A DNA stretch of 64,000 bases from the NCBI GenBank assembly GCA_036794825.1, contig DAIRGA010000010.1, positions 62,001 to 126,000 of the forward strand, given 5' to 3'. Shown here piece after piece: positions 42,642 to 51,947 of this stretch; positions within the stretch are counted from its first letter, which is position 1; each line of letters opens with the position of its first letter. Made by a program: the position numbers and the translations under genes. Below the pieces are notes generated by a model. That model ran no database searches, was not told the origin of the DNA, and worked only from the letters and a program-made list of their open reading frames with translations. The DNA comes from RZYY01 sp036794825. Its GTDB lineage: Bacteria > Bacteroidota > Bacteroidia > Bacteroidales > 4484-276.

Positions 42642-43108
42642 TGATGATAGGTCAATTCGATGAGCAACTATTGAAGATGCTGGAAAAAGCCCGGAAATAC
42701 TGTGCTGCTGAGGAGCGTTGCAAGATGGCTGTAGAGGAAAAACTCATATCATGGGGGGTTGAGAATGGCAATATTTCATTAATCATCAATAAATTGGAGG
42801 AGGAAAATTTTCTTTCCGAAAAACGATTTGCAGAGCTGTTTGCCCACAGCAAAGTGAACCAGAACAAATGGGGAAAAATAAAAATAGAACTGGAACTGCA
42901 AAACAGAAATATCCCGGAAAAGATCATCAGCGAGTCTATCGCAGGTATTGACGAAGAACAATACCTGAAAAACTTTGTTTGGCTGATAGAGACAAAAGCC
43001 AAAGAATGGGATGATTTGGACCCAATGATAAGAAAACAAAAACTGATTACGTTCTTAAGCGCCAAAGGTTACGAATGGGATTTGATCGAAAAGTACATTG
43101 ATCTGTAA
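42638..43108 (+). CDS. recX: RecX regulatory protein
   Basis: Modulates RecA filaments. 156 residues of the RecX three-helix-repeat fold: EKARKYCAAEERCKMAVEEK at the N terminus, NKLEEENFLSEKRFAELFAH (about 47-66) and NKWGKIKIELELQNRNIPEK (about 72-91), all typical. The start ATG overlaps the cobB stop (ATGA), implying translational coupling. recA is not in the window. Confidence 0.87.
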   Translation: MMMIGQFDEQLLKMLEKARKYCAAEERCKMAVEEKLISWGVENGNISLIINKLEEENFLSEKRFAELFAHSKVNQNKWGKIKIELELQNRNIPEKIISESIAGIDEEQYLKNFVWLIETKAKEWDDLDPMIRKQKLITFLSAKGYEWDLIEKYIDL

Positions 43109-43132
43109 CACTATCATTTACAACAAATAAAA

Positions 43133-44234
43133 ATGACATCACCCGAAAACATCAAAGAGTTAGGAAAACGGGTTGCCGCTCTGAGGAGGTATCTTTGACA
43201 TTGATACCAAACTGGAGTTGATCCGCGAAAAAGAAAAAATTACCCACCAGGAAGGATTCTGGAACGATCCGAAAAAAGCCGAGGCCATCATGAAAGAGTT
43301 GCAGGAGGTCCGTTCCTGGACTTCGGCTTACGAAAAAGTAAACACCGCCAACGACGATCTCACAGTAATTTACGATTTCTTCAACCAATCGGAAGCCACC
43401 GAAGAGGAGTTGGACAAGTCCTATAAAACAACACTCAAACTGCTTGAAGACCTTGAGTTCAGAAATATGTTGAGCGATGAAGAGGATAAACTGAGCGCAG
43501 TGCTGCACATCAACCCGGGCGCCGGCGGAACCGAAAGCCAGGACTGGGCTGAGATGCTGATGAGAATGTATATCCGCTGGGCTGAACTGAACAAATTCAC
43601 TGTCAAGGAGTTGGATTTTCAGTCGGGTGAAATGGCCGGCATCAAGTCGGTATCGCTTGAAATCGAGGGAGATTATGCGTATGGCTATCTGAAGAGTGAA
43701 AATGGTGTGCACCGGCTGGTACGGCTGTCACCCTACGATGCCGCTAACAAGCGCCACACCTCCTTTGCATCGGTTTATGCTTACCCATTGATTGACGAAA
43801 CTATTGATATTGTGATCAATCCGGCAGACATCACCTGGGACACCTTCAGATCGAGTGGCCCGGGAGGGCAGAATGTAAATAAGCTGGAAACCGCCGTTCG
43901 GCTTCGGCATGCTCCTTCAGGAATCATTGTTGAGTGCCAGGAAACCCGTTCGCAGGGGCAAAACCGCGACAAAGCCATGCGAATGCTCAAATCGCAGTTG
44001 TATGAAATCGAATTGCGCAAACGACAGGAAACCCAGGCTGAAATTGAGGGCAGCAAGATGAGGATTAATTTTGGCTCACAGATCCGTTCATACGTGATGC
44101 ATCCCTATAAAATGGTGAAAGATCTCCGTACAGGCCACGAAACCAGCAATGTGCAGGCAGTAATGGATGGCGAACTGGATGATTTCATCAAGGCTTATCT
44201 GATGGAGTTTGGACAAAAAAAACCAGCAAAGTGA
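43133..44234 (+). CDS. prfB: Peptide chain release factor 2, with programmed +1 frameshift
   Basis: Releases peptides at UGA and UAA. The frame opens at ATG 43133, meets an in-frame TGA as codon 22 (43196-43198) and continues in the +1 frame from GAC 43197 to 44234, total 366 residues, the normal RF2 length. The GGQ catalytic motif is in RSSGPGGQNVNKLE. Oddly, the stop-codon-reading tripeptide appears as SPY (LSPYDAANKRHTSF) where RF2 proteins normally have SPF. It precedes kdsB with a 4-base overlap. Coding from 43218 alone would miss the first 28 residues. Confidence 0.96.
43184..43199 (+). promoter_or_regulatory. prfB autoregulatory frameshift site
   Basis: AGGAGG (43184-43189), three bases, CTT TGA C (43193-43199): an internal Shine-Dalgarno, spacer and slippery CTT-TGA, laid out as in the E. 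coli prfB site. When RF2 is scarce the ribosome slips +1 at the TGA and makes full-length RF2. Confidence 0.93.
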
Positions 44235-44977
44235 AGATCATAGGAGTCATTCCGGCACGATTCGCTTCTACCCGTTTTCCGGGAAAGCCACTGGCTGACA
44301 TTTTTGGAAAATCCATGATTCAGCGGGTTTATGAACAGGCATCGAAATCCGGAGTGCTCAGCCGAATATTAGTGGCCACCGACGATCAGCGGATTTTTGA
44401 CCACGTAATCAGTTTCGGAGGGGAGGTGGTGATGACCTCTGCTCACCATCAAAGCGGAACTTCGCGCTGCCACGAAGTTGTGGAAAAACTCAGCGATCTA
44501 TTGCCGAACGTGGTCATCAACATCCAGGGCGATGAGCCATTCATTGATCCCCAACAAATTGATCTGCTGGCCAGAATGTTTTCGGATAAAAAAATTGAGA
44601 TTGCTACCCTTGTCAAAAAAATTCATTCTTCAGATGAGCTTTTCAACACTAACGTTGTAAAATCGGTTAAAAGCCAGGATGGAAGGGCGCTCTATTTCAG
44701 CCGTTCACCTATTCCATTCCTGCGCGGCGCTGAACAGCCCGAATGGTTGCAAAAAGGCACCTTTTACAAACACATCGGCATTTATGCTTACCGCACGGAG
44801 ATTTTAAAGGAAATCGTCCAGTTTCCCCCTTCACCGCTCGAAATCGCCGAGTCGCTCGAGCAGCTCAGGTGGATCGAAAATGGTTTGGCCATTTACACAT
44901 CAGAAACTGATTTCGAAGGGTTTGCAGTGGACACACCCGAAGATCTCGTAAAAATTATCAACACTCATTCAGCATAA
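44231..44977 (+). CDS. kdsB: 3-deoxy-manno-octulosonate cytidylyltransferase
   Basis: Makes CMP-Kdo for lipopolysaccharide core synthesis. 248 residues, GTG start overlapping the prfB stop by 4 bases. Visible family segments: VIPARFASTRFPGKPLADI (nucleotide binding, about 5-23), VATDDQRIFDHV, VVINIQGDEPFIDPQQIDL (metal-binding Asp, about 94-112) and YKHIGIYAYRTEIL (about 176-190). It shows that the cell builds a Kdo-containing outer membrane. Confidence 0.95.
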   Translation: MKIIGVIPARFASTRFPGKPLADIFGKSMIQRVYEQASKSGVLSRILVATDDQRIFDHVISFGGEVVMTSAHHQSGTSRCHEVVEKLSDLLPNVVINIQGDEPFIDPQQIDLLARMFSDKKIEIATLVKKIHSSDELFNTNVVKSVKSQDGRALYFSRSPIPFLRGAEQPEWLQKGTFYKHIGIYAYRTEILKEIVQFPPSPLEIAESLEQLRWIENGLAIYTSETDFEGFAVDTPEDLVKIINTHSA

Positions 44978-45022
44978 AACGGGTTTTATGTACCTTAGCC
45001 CGTTGAAAAACTAACCAGTACC

Positions 45023-46135
45023 ATGGAAATTACACATTACCTCAGCGAACTTTTATACGATCATGACTGCGTGATTATCCCCGGTTTTGGCGGGTTTGTC
45101 TGCAATTATCACCCCGCACAAATCCATCCCGGTCACCACACTTTTCACCCTCCGTACAAAAAAATACTTTTCAATAATGAACTGAAAGCCAATGATGGAT
45201 TGCTGGCCAGCCATATTGCCATCAACAAAAAAGTATCGTTCAACGATGCTTTACAGCTTATTGATGATTTCTCCGCAAACCTCACGGAAAAGCTTGAAAC
45301 GGGCAAAAAGCTGACCCTGGAGAGCATTGGGATTTTTTATCTTGATGAAGAAGGAAATATTCAATTTGAGCAGGACAACAAAATTAATTACCTGAAGGAT
45401 TCTTTCGGGCTGGGAACCTTTGTTTCACCACCCATTGAGCGCAGAGCTTTCAAACCGGAAAGAAAGCCAGAACCCGTATTGGCTGATCGCAAACAGCCGG
45501 CAAAGCCAAACAGAATCCTCCAGGCAGCCGCTTACTGGTCATCAGGAATTGCTGCTACCATTTTACTCGTTGGTCTTATATTGCTGAATTTCAGCAGTTT
45601 CGACGATTTTGCTAACAATCAGACAGGGTGGATTCCGCGCATATGGCAGAACAATGAAATAGATTTCAGGCCAGTGCAAAATCAGGAACCCGTGCAGGTT
45701 TCAGCTGAAAACATCATCCCACAGAAATCGAAAGAGACTTTTGTGGACTCAGAAAAAGAGGCTTCTGTTACAGAGTCTGAATCAACTTTAGAAATTTCTG
45801 AAAACCTTCCCGAAAAAGTTGCCACACAACCCACACCCGAACCTGAGTCCACACCTGCACCAAGTGTTGACGAGGTGAAACCTTTAATTCAAACTGAAAA
45901 GATGAATCAACGCATGTACCACCTGATCGCCGGGTCGTTTGAAAGGGCGGAGAACGCCAAAGACCTTATGCAGATGTACACCAGCGAAGGCTATGATCCG
46001 AAAATCATCGGTCAGGCCGAAAACGGCAACTACCGGGTTAGCATTGCGGCTTACATCCGCAAAGACGAAGCCCTTACCGAGCTGGAGAAGGCACGCGCAA
46101 AATACAACCCGGCCATATGGATGCTCAGGCAATAA
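45023..46135 (+). CDS. HU-like/CCDC81-type domain protein with membrane helix and SPOR domain
   Basis: 370 residues. Residues about 1-110 carry a tandem HU-CCDC81-like fold common in Bacteroidetes (HYLSELLYDHDCVIIPGFGG, then LTLESIGIFYLDEEGNIQFE). After a basic linker a membrane helix lies at about 172-192 (SSGIAATILLVGLILLNF). A Glu/Ser/Pro-rich periplasmic linker follows (about 215-290), then a SPOR domain (about 295-370, MYHLIAGSFERAENAKDL). SPOR binds denuded peptidoglycan at division sites; the cytoplasmic HU-like part may bind DNA or self-assemble. It may link cell wall and an inner partner, which is inference. Confidence 0.8.
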   Translation: MEITHYLSELLYDHDCVIIPGFGGFVCNYHPAQIHPGHHTFHPPYKKILFNNELKANDGLLASHIAINKKVSFNDALQLIDDFSANLTEKLETGKKLTLESIGIFYLDEEGNIQFEQDNKINYLKDSFGLGTFVSPPIERRAFKPERKPEPVLADRKQPAKPNRILQAAAYWSSGIAATILLVGLILLNFSSFDDFANNQTGWIPRIWQNNEIDFRPVQNQEPVQVSAENIIPQKSKETFVDSEKEASVTESESTLEISENLPEKVATQPTPEPESTPAPSVDEVKPLIQTEKMNQRMYHLIAGSFERAENAKDLMQMYTSEGYDPKIIGQAENGNYRVSIAAYIRKDEALTELEKARAKYNPAIWMLRQ

Positions 46136-46176
46136 CTTCATTCTGAGCGCACTACCGGATTTATCCCATCATTATT

Positions 46177-46860
46177 GTGACCAAACGAAAACATCAACAT
46201 TTTGCTGAAAATGCGACTTTTCCGCATTTTTTTCAGCCCGGTTTTGAATTGCTCCAAAGTGGATTTCCACTGAAAGGCAAGTGGAGAAGCGATTTTTTTA
46301 AAAACGACAATCCCCTGGTGATTGAGTTGGGCTGTGGCAAAGGAGAATTTACCACCGGACTTGCCGCTCGTTACCCCGGTAAAAATTTCATTGGCATTGA
46401 CCTGAAAGGAGCCCGGATGTGGCGTGGCGCAAGGACTTCATTTGATTCCGGGATGCCCAATGTGGCCTTTGTCCGCACACATATAGAGCTGATCGAATTC
46501 GTATTTTCACAGGATGAGGTGGATGAAATCTGGATCACGTTCCCCGACCCTTTTCCCGAAAAGCCCAGAACAAAAAAAAGGCTAACCTCCCCACAGTTCC
46601 TGAATCGCTTCCGCAAAGTTGCCGGCAGCCAAACCATTGTACACCTGAAAACCGATAACACTCCATTCTTTGAATATTCTCTGGGCATCATAGAAGAACA
46701 AAACCTTGAACTGCTTTTTCATACTTCTGATGTGGACAAAGATCCGGGCAGCGACGATGTTGTTTCCATCAGAACTTTCTATGAAGAGAAATTCCGGGAA
46801 AAAGGAGAAAGGATTAAATACCTCAGATTTCAACTTTTTCCTAAGGCCAAAACAAAGTAG
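46177..46860 (+). CDS. trmB: tRNA (guanine-N7-)-methyltransferase
   Basis: Methylates G46 of tRNAs with SAM. 227 residues, GTG start. The SAM-binding motif is VIELGCGKGEFTTGLA (about 48-63) with GIDLKGARMWRGA after it. The TrmB signature is FPDPFPEKPRTKKRLTSPQF (about 129-148). The C-terminal RTFYEEKFREKGERIKYLRF fits the family end. It converges on the PepSY gene with 2 bases between them; no terminator is evident there. Confidence 0.94.
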   Translation: MTKRKHQHFAENATFPHFFQPGFELLQSGFPLKGKWRSDFFKNDNPLVIELGCGKGEFTTGLAARYPGKNFIGIDLKGARMWRGARTSFDSGMPNVAFVRTHIELIEFVFSQDEVDEIWITFPDPFPEKPRTKKRLTSPQFLNRFRKVAGSQTIVHLKTDNTPFFEYSLGIIEEQNLELLFHTSDVDKDPGSDDVVSIRTFYEEKFREKGERIKYLRFQLFPKAKTK

Positions 46861-46862
46861 TT

Positions 46863-48464
46863 TTAGGATAATATTTCGCCTGTCGTATCCACCAAATTCT
46901 TACGACCTGTTTTTTTCCTGAATCCAACCCAATACATCCAGAATCCGGAAATCACCACAAAAAGCAGCGCCAATCCGGCAAGCGGAGCGATCAGAATATA
47001 AAAATCCCTGATCAGTGGGAAATAGATACGGCCCGTGTGGACTTCAAGCGCCAGGTTCCAGAGCGAAATCGGGCTTTTGGCAACTACATCAGCCTGCATC
47101 GAAGGAAATGGATTTTCGTGACGGAAAGGTTTTACCCCTGTAACGTAATCAAAAATGTAGGGACGTCCCTCACCATCCCAAACCAGTCCGGCAACGGAGT
47201 TTTCCGAAAAGGGTTTCCCGCGTTCGCCGGTGGCCAGATATTCTTGTCCAGAGAGAACATCCACTACGTAATCCTGCTCAGGAAACCAACTGAACAGCCC
47301 GCTGAAAGAACCTACCAGGAACCCACCGTGGCCAAGGCTTTCCAGAACATTAATCCCCATCACACTCACCGGCGGCTGAATTTCAAATTTCCTCAGCGCC
47401 GATCCAAAATCGTCTCCGGAGTAGTAAAATCCTTCGGAGGTGCTCAGTATAAAGCGATTGTTGTGGTCGTCATAAATGATTGCTCTCAACTTATCGTACC
47501 AGGGGTTGGGCTGGTCGAGGATTGAAAAAGGGATTTTTCCCACTCTGGCATTGGCAATAGGGATGAGCAACGGCGGTCGCAGAAACATTCCTGTGATGGC
47601 CGTGATGACAAGAAAAACAGCCAGATAGTATCCCAGCCGGTTGTGCCATTTCAGCGAAAACTTCAGCGTTCGTGCAATTGAATTTACTGAGGACAATTTC
47701 TTTTTTCTTTTCCTGATCCAACCGGGAAAGAGCCATAGAATCAAACCGGTAACCGTGAGAAAAATGACCACAAGCGCTATCAGATCGACAAATATCTTAC
47801 CACCCAGGCCATAGATTTCACCACTGTGGATTATCCATAGCGTCTTGAATAACCCTGATTTTTGATCGTCGTCTTCGGCAGGTGGAATGTTGATAATCCT
47901 GGCTTCGGAGGGTGAAACTCCGCTATCAATAACCAGTAAACTGCTTCGGGTAAGAATGTAAACTTTCGTATCGTGTCTGATCAGATCTACGATTCTCTCT
48001 TCTTCCACCGGCAGTGTCACTTTTTGCCAATTGGCTGCGTCCGGGGAATAAAGATAAAGTCCAAAATAGGTTCCAGCGAGTAAGTCTCCATTTTCCGCAG
48101 GTATTATCCTGCTGATTTTCCGGTTATCAATTCCGGCAGGAAAGCCCTTATTGAAATCCGTGAAAAGCGAAAAATCTCCGTCGGTTTTCCAAACCCCGAT
48201 GTTGCCATAAACGAGTATCTCTTCCGGGCTGATTTGCAAACTTCCCCGAATTGAGGCCATGTTCCAGTTTTGATAGCGATATTCGGAAGGCAGCAGATCG
48301 CGGCTCACATCCACCGATGAAAACCATGACCGGTGGTTAAGTACTACTCCCGAAACCGCAAACATCAGCAGAAAAAAGGTGAGCACAATGGAGACCCACT
48401 TGTGCCACGCCCTCACTTTTTTGTACAGTCGCGATGATTTTCCTTTTCCCCTCAATCCTTCCAT
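46863..48464 (-). CDS. PepSY-associated transmembrane protein
   Basis: 533 residues with about four membrane helices: about 23-45 (WVSIVLTFFLLMFAVSGVVL), 228-250, 275-298 and 500-520. The first helix and the HxW/G context (KVRAWHKWVSIVLTFF; LKWHNRLGYYLAVFLVITAI) match PepSY-type proteins, where pairs of His often suggest heme or metal handling. The large outer loops hold short beta-propeller-like repeats (GVWKTDGDFSLFTDFNKG, STSEGFYYSGDDFG). It is the last gene of the rrf2-ferredoxin-hcp-cupin group, 46 bases after the cupin. Its substrate is unknown. Confidence 0.75.
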   Translation of the reverse strand: MEGLRGKGKSSRLYKKVRAWHKWVSIVLTFFLLMFAVSGVVLNHRSWFSSVDVSRDLLPSEYRYQNWNMASIRGSLQISPEEILVYGNIGVWKTDGDFSLFTDFNKGFPAGIDNRKISRIIPAENGDLLAGTYFGLYLYSPDAANWQKVTLPVEEERIVDLIRHDTKVYILTRSSLLVIDSGVSPSEARIINIPPAEDDDQKSGLFKTLWIIHSGEIYGLGGKIFVDLIALVVIFLTVTGLILWLFPGWIRKRKKKLSSVNSIARTLKFSLKWHNRLGYYLAVFLVITAITGMFLRPPLLIPIANARVGKIPFSILDQPNPWYDKLRAIIYDDHNNRFILSTSEGFYYSGDDFGSALRKFEIQPPVSVMGINVLESLGHGGFLVGSFSGLFSWFPEQDYVVDVLSGQEYLATGERGKPFSENSVAGLVWDGEGRPYIFDYVTGVKPFRHENPFPSMQADVVAKSPISLWNLALEVHTGRIYFPLIRDFYILIAPLAGLALLFVVISGFWMYWVGFRKKTGRKNLVDTTGEILS

Positions 48465-48510
48465 AATACGTTGATGCAGATTGTGTTAGCCGTAATCAGC
48501 CAGTGCAGGC

Positions 48511-48834
48511 TCAGGATTTAATCATCACCAGCATCATCTTGAATTTCTCCACGGCTTTAAGTGCGTGGGGAATATTGGCCGGCATGAGGATGAACTCACC
48601 GGCACTCAGCAAATAGGGTTTCTTGTCAATCGAAATTTCGACTTTCCCGTCCATCACATTCACCATGGCATCGAAGGGAGCGGTATGCTCGCTGAGCTCC
48701 TGGCCTTTATCAAAAGCAAAAAGGGTAATGTTGCCGGTTTGCTTTTTAACAATGGTCTTGCTAACTATTGAACCTGCTGCGTAAGAAACAGCATTTTCCA
48801 GATTGAAAATCTCCGAATGATTGATATCTAACAT
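48511..48834 (-). CDS. Cupin-domain protein near hcp
   Basis: 107-residue single cupin domain. Metal motif 1 is ELSEHTAPFDAMVNVMDGKV (about 44-63) and motif 2 is PANIPHALKAVEKFKMMLVM (about 86-105). It probably binds one metal through His and Glu. Cupins of this type are found beside hcp in several anaerobes and facultative bacteria. The role, perhaps in nitrosative stress, is inferred only from the neighbours. An exact -7 box just upstream suggests an internal promoter. Confidence 0.8.
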   Translation of the reverse strand: MLDINHSEIFNLENAVSYAAGSIVSKTIVKKQTGNITLFAFDKGQELSEHTAPFDAMVNVMDGKVEISIDKKPYLLSAGEFILMPANIPHALKAVEKFKMMLVMIKS

Positions 48835-48887
48835 GTTGTAAATGATTTATTTAGTTAAAACTTAGGTGATATTTGACTGACTCTTTG

Positions 48888-48895
48888 CAAAAGTA
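48888..48895 (-). promoter_or_regulatory. -7 promoter box of the hcp-cluster cupin
   Basis: Minus-strand TACTTTTG, an exact TAnnTTTG match, 53 bases before the cupin start and just after the hcp stop. It would give the cupin and PepSY genes a promoter of their own. Confidence 0.45.
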
Positions 48896-48919
48896 ACTTT
48901 CAAAGTTGCCCGGAGGTTA

Positions 48920-50572
48920 TCAATTCAAAAACAATTTCATATCATCGTCAACGGTTGTAATTCCCTGAATTCCAAAGTTTTCGACCAGTACTTTGGCCAC
49001 ATTTGGCGAAAGGAATCCTGGCAATGTAGGCCCGAGATGGATATTTTTCACACCGAGGTAAAGCAATGCAAGCAGCACGATTACAGCCTTCTGTTCGTAC
49101 CATGCAATATTGTAGGCAATTGGCAAGTCGTTGATGTCGTTCAGCTCGAAAATCTCTTTCAGTTTCATGGCAATCACGGCCAATGAGTAGGAATCGTTGC
49201 ACTGCCCTGCATCAAGCACCCTTGGAATGCCGCCTATGTCGCCCAATTGCAGTTTGTTGTAACGATATTTGGCGCAACCTGCCGTAAGAATAACGGTGTC
49301 ATGCGGAAGCTTTTCAGCAAATTCGGTGTAATAGCTGCGGTCTTTAAAGCGGCCGTCACATCCGGCCATTACAAAAAACTTGCGGATGGCGCCTGATTTT
49401 ACAGCATCTACCACTTTATCGGCCAGTTGCATCACCTGATTATGAGCAAACCCTCCGATGATTTCTCCTTTCTCGATTTCTACGGGAGGCTGGCATTTTT
49501 TAGCTATCCCGATGATTTCCGAAAAATCTTTCATTCCGCCATCAGCCCTTTCGGGGATATGCTTCGATCCGGGATAACCTGCAGCCCCCGTGGTAAAAAG
49601 CCTTTCGGTGTAGGTAGCATTTTTGGCCGGAGGCACAATACAATTGGTTGTAAAGAGGATCGGGCCGTTGAAAGTCTCGAACTCTTCTTTCTGTTTCCAC
49701 CACGAGCTGCCGTAGTTTCCCACGAAATGACTGTATTTCTTAAAAGCAGGGTAATAATGAGCCGGGAGCATTTCGCTGTGTGTGTAAACGTCAACACCTG
49801 TTCCCTCGGTCTGTTTCAGCAGATCTTCCATATCACGCAAATCGTGCCCGCTGATAAGAATTCCCGGTTTTGTGCCCACCCCGATATTTACTTTTGTTAT
49901 TTCCGGATTACCGTAGCGACCTGTGTTGGCTGCATCGAGCAGCGCCATTGCTGCCACGCCGTGCTTTCCGGTTTCGAGAGTCAGCTTTACAAGGTCGGCA
50001 ACACCAAGGTTGTTATTAGTTGTGGCCGCCAGGGCATGTTGCATAAAAGCGTAGAGCGCCGGATTTTCCTGGTCGAGGTTGTAGGCATGCTCGGTATAGG
50101 CAGCCAGCCCCTTTACACCATAAATTATCAACTCGCGCAACGACCGGATATCCTCATCTTTGGTGCTCAGAACGCCCACCTCTGTGCTTTTCAATTCGAA
50201 AGCCCCCTCAGTGTCGGCAAACCAGGTAGCCGATTCATGCATGGGTTGGGCGATTTTTCCCCCCAACTCTGTCACTTTGTTTTTGATCCGTTCGCGCAAT
50301 TCCAAACCTTTGCGTACGCGGTCAACAAACACCTGATGGTCGAAATTGGCATTGGTGATGGTGGAAAATAATCCGTCGAAAACGAATTTGTTGATTTCAG
50401 CATCCTCGTGCCCCAATTTCCTTGCCTCCGTGCTGTAGATCGAAATTCCCCTGAGTACAAACATCAGCAGATCCTGCATGTTGGCAACTGTACTCGTTTT
50501 TCCGCAAACTCCCTTGATTGTGCATCCGGTGCCCTTTGCGGTTTCCTGGCATTGAAAACAAAACATACTCAT
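48920..50572 (-). CDS. hcp: Hydroxylamine reductase (hybrid-cluster protein)
   Basis: Contains a hybrid Fe-S-O cluster; reduces nitric oxide and hydroxylamine under nitrosative stress. 550 residues from ATG 50572 (MSMFCFQCQETAKGTGC; a longer start at 50578 adds two residues). The N-terminal cubane Cys pattern is C-x2-C-x8-C-x5-C. The hybrid-cluster ligand regions are recognisable: GHDLRDMEDLL with HSEMLPAHYYP in the middle, FTTNCIVPP, GCDGR, and GQCNDSYS near residue 460. Upstream lie a ferredoxin-like protein and an Rrf2 regulator. Confidence 0.95.
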   Translation of the reverse strand: MSMFCFQCQETAKGTGCTIKGVCGKTSTVANMQDLLMFVLRGISIYSTEARKLGHEDAEINKFVFDGLFSTITNANFDHQVFVDRVRKGLELRERIKNKVTELGGKIAQPMHESATWFADTEGAFELKSTEVGVLSTKDEDIRSLRELIIYGVKGLAAYTEHAYNLDQENPALYAFMQHALAATTNNNLGVADLVKLTLETGKHGVAAMALLDAANTGRYGNPEITKVNIGVGTKPGILISGHDLRDMEDLLKQTEGTGVDVYTHSEMLPAHYYPAFKKYSHFVGNYGSSWWKQKEEFETFNGPILFTTNCIVPPAKNATYTERLFTTGAAGYPGSKHIPERADGGMKDFSEIIGIAKKCQPPVEIEKGEIIGGFAHNQVMQLADKVVDAVKSGAIRKFFVMAGCDGRFKDRSYYTEFAEKLPHDTVILTAGCAKYRYNKLQLGDIGGIPRVLDAGQCNDSYSLAVIAMKLKEIFELNDINDLPIAYNIAWYEQKAVIVLLALLYLGVKNIHLGPTLPGFLSPNVAKVLVENFGIQGITTVDDDMKLFLN

Positions 50573-50613
50573 AATCAATATTTTTATAAGTTATTAAAAA
50601 TCAGTTATTAAAA

Positions 50614-51513
50614 TCAAATCCAATCCTCATGAATCACTTCTCCCCGGGCGTTGACAACTGCCTGTTTTAGGGGAATTTTCCTTCCGGAATGTTGCACTGC
50701 CAGTTGCGCCAGACGGGTTAATCCGCCGCAACAGGGCACTTCCATCCGCACAACGGTTATGGTATTCAATCTGGATTCAGTAATCATTGCGATCAATTTC
50801 TGAAGGTAGCTCTCCTGGTTTGAATCGAGTTTTGGGCAAGCGATAGCCAGTGTTTTCCCTTTCAGGAAACGGCTGTGAAAATTTCCCATCGAAAATGCGG
50901 CGCAATCAGCGGCCAGCAGAAGGTCAGCATTTTTAAAATAAGGAGCATTAGGGTTGAGCAAATGCAGTTGCACCGGCCATTGGCGCAGTTCCGAAGGGGT
51001 TTCGGCAAAATTGGGATTATTGACTGATGCTTCCACTTTTTCCAGATCAATATCAAAACTTACGGCCATGGAGCCCGGGCAGCCGCCGCCGCATCCTGAG
51101 CTTTTGGCTGCCCTCATTTCGTGCTGAATGGCTGCGTGGTGATCGGAGGATTCTCCCCGGGTAACATCCAGATCAATGTTGTTGTTTTTGATGTAGGCAA
51201 TGGCCTCTCTCAGAAAATCATCAGCGTCATGATCTTTAAGATGCTGAAGATGAGCCAGAACGGTGTTCTTTCCGTGTTTTACCATTTGCTCCATTACCAG
51301 GGTTTCGTTGTAGGGCTCAGCCTCCCTCTCCTCGATGGTGATGGCTCCTTCGGGGCAATGGCCCACGCAGGCTCCCAGTCCGTCGCAAAACAGATCGCTG
51401 ATCAGGCGTGCCTTTCCGTCAATCAGTTGCAGTGCGCCTTCATGGCAGTTGGGAATGCACAATCCGCAGCCATTGCATGTTGCTTCGTCTATCTTTATTA
51501 TGCTTCTTTTCAT
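50614..51513 (-). CDS. Iron-sulfur ferredoxin-like protein upstream of hcp
   Basis: 299 residues. The N-terminal 60 residues form a ferredoxin domain. Its first motif is C-x2-C-x2-C-x3-C (CNGCGLCIPNC). The second is C-x5-C-x3-C (CDGLGACVGHC), one Cys short of the usual pattern. A helical part follows, then two more Cys groups: CGGGCPGSMA (about 140) and PCCGGLTRLA near residue 260. This protein type is commonly next to hcp where no separate Hcr reductase exists, and it probably delivers electrons to Hcp (inference). It starts 5 bases after rrf2 ends. Confidence 0.82.
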   Translation of the reverse strand: MKRSIIKIDEATCNGCGLCIPNCHEGALQLIDGKARLISDLFCDGLGACVGHCPEGAITIEEREAEPYNETLVMEQMVKHGKNTVLAHLQHLKDHDADDFLREAIAYIKNNNIDLDVTRGESSDHHAAIQHEMRAAKSSGCGGGCPGSMAVSFDIDLEKVEASVNNPNFAETPSELRQWPVQLHLLNPNAPYFKNADLLLAADCAAFSMGNFHSRFLKGKTLAIACPKLDSNQESYLQKLIAMITESRLNTITVVRMEVPCCGGLTRLAQLAVQHSGRKIPLKQAVVNARGEVIHEDWI

Positions 51514-51518
51514 TTGGA

Positions 51519-51923
51519 TCAGGCTATTTTAAGGTGTGACAGCTTTCTGTTGGAATAATAATGTTTGAAGTCTTCATAAAGTCGCTGGCGTTCAGGGCCG
51601 TAAACACATACTTCGAAAGGGCATTCGTTGTTGTGTCTGCGGCAGTGCTCAGGCTCGAATTTGCCATCAATCAGTTCGCAAATCTCAAATACCGAAATCT
51701 CATCTGTCTTGACAAGCATGGTAAAACCACCTTTTGGACCTCTGTCGGAGGTAACAATCCCATACCGGGTCAGCGTTTGAAGAACCTTTGCTATGTGATT
51801 CCTGGAAAGGCCGAGCATTTCCGAAAGCTTACTGGTATTCAGTGGGCGATCGCTCGACGAAATCAGCGCAAGTGCGTGTACCGCAATGTTTGAAGCTTCT
51901 GAAATGTTGAATAATTTTGCCAT
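51519..51923 (-). CDS. Rrf2 family transcriptional regulator
   Basis: 134 residues from ATG 51923; an upstream ATG (51950) adds 9 residues unlike the family start. MAKLFNISEASNIAVHALAL and the winged helix with LSRNHIAKVLQTLTRYGIVT are typical of Rrf2. The cluster-binding cysteines lie in EHCRRHNNECPFEVC (C-x6-C-x4-C, about residues 92-105). NsrR-like or IscR-like sensing of NO or redox state is expected. It is the first gene of the hcp cluster, so it likely controls that cluster and itself; the bound signal is inferred. Confidence 0.88.
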   Translation of the reverse strand: MAKLFNISEASNIAVHALALISSSDRPLNTSKLSEMLGLSRNHIAKVLQTLTRYGIVTSDRGPKGGFTMLVKTDEISVFEICELIDGKFEPEHCRRHNNECPFEVCVYGPERQRLYEDFKHYYSNRKLSHLKIA

Positions 51924-51947
51924 GTAGTATTTAGGTATTTGATTGCG

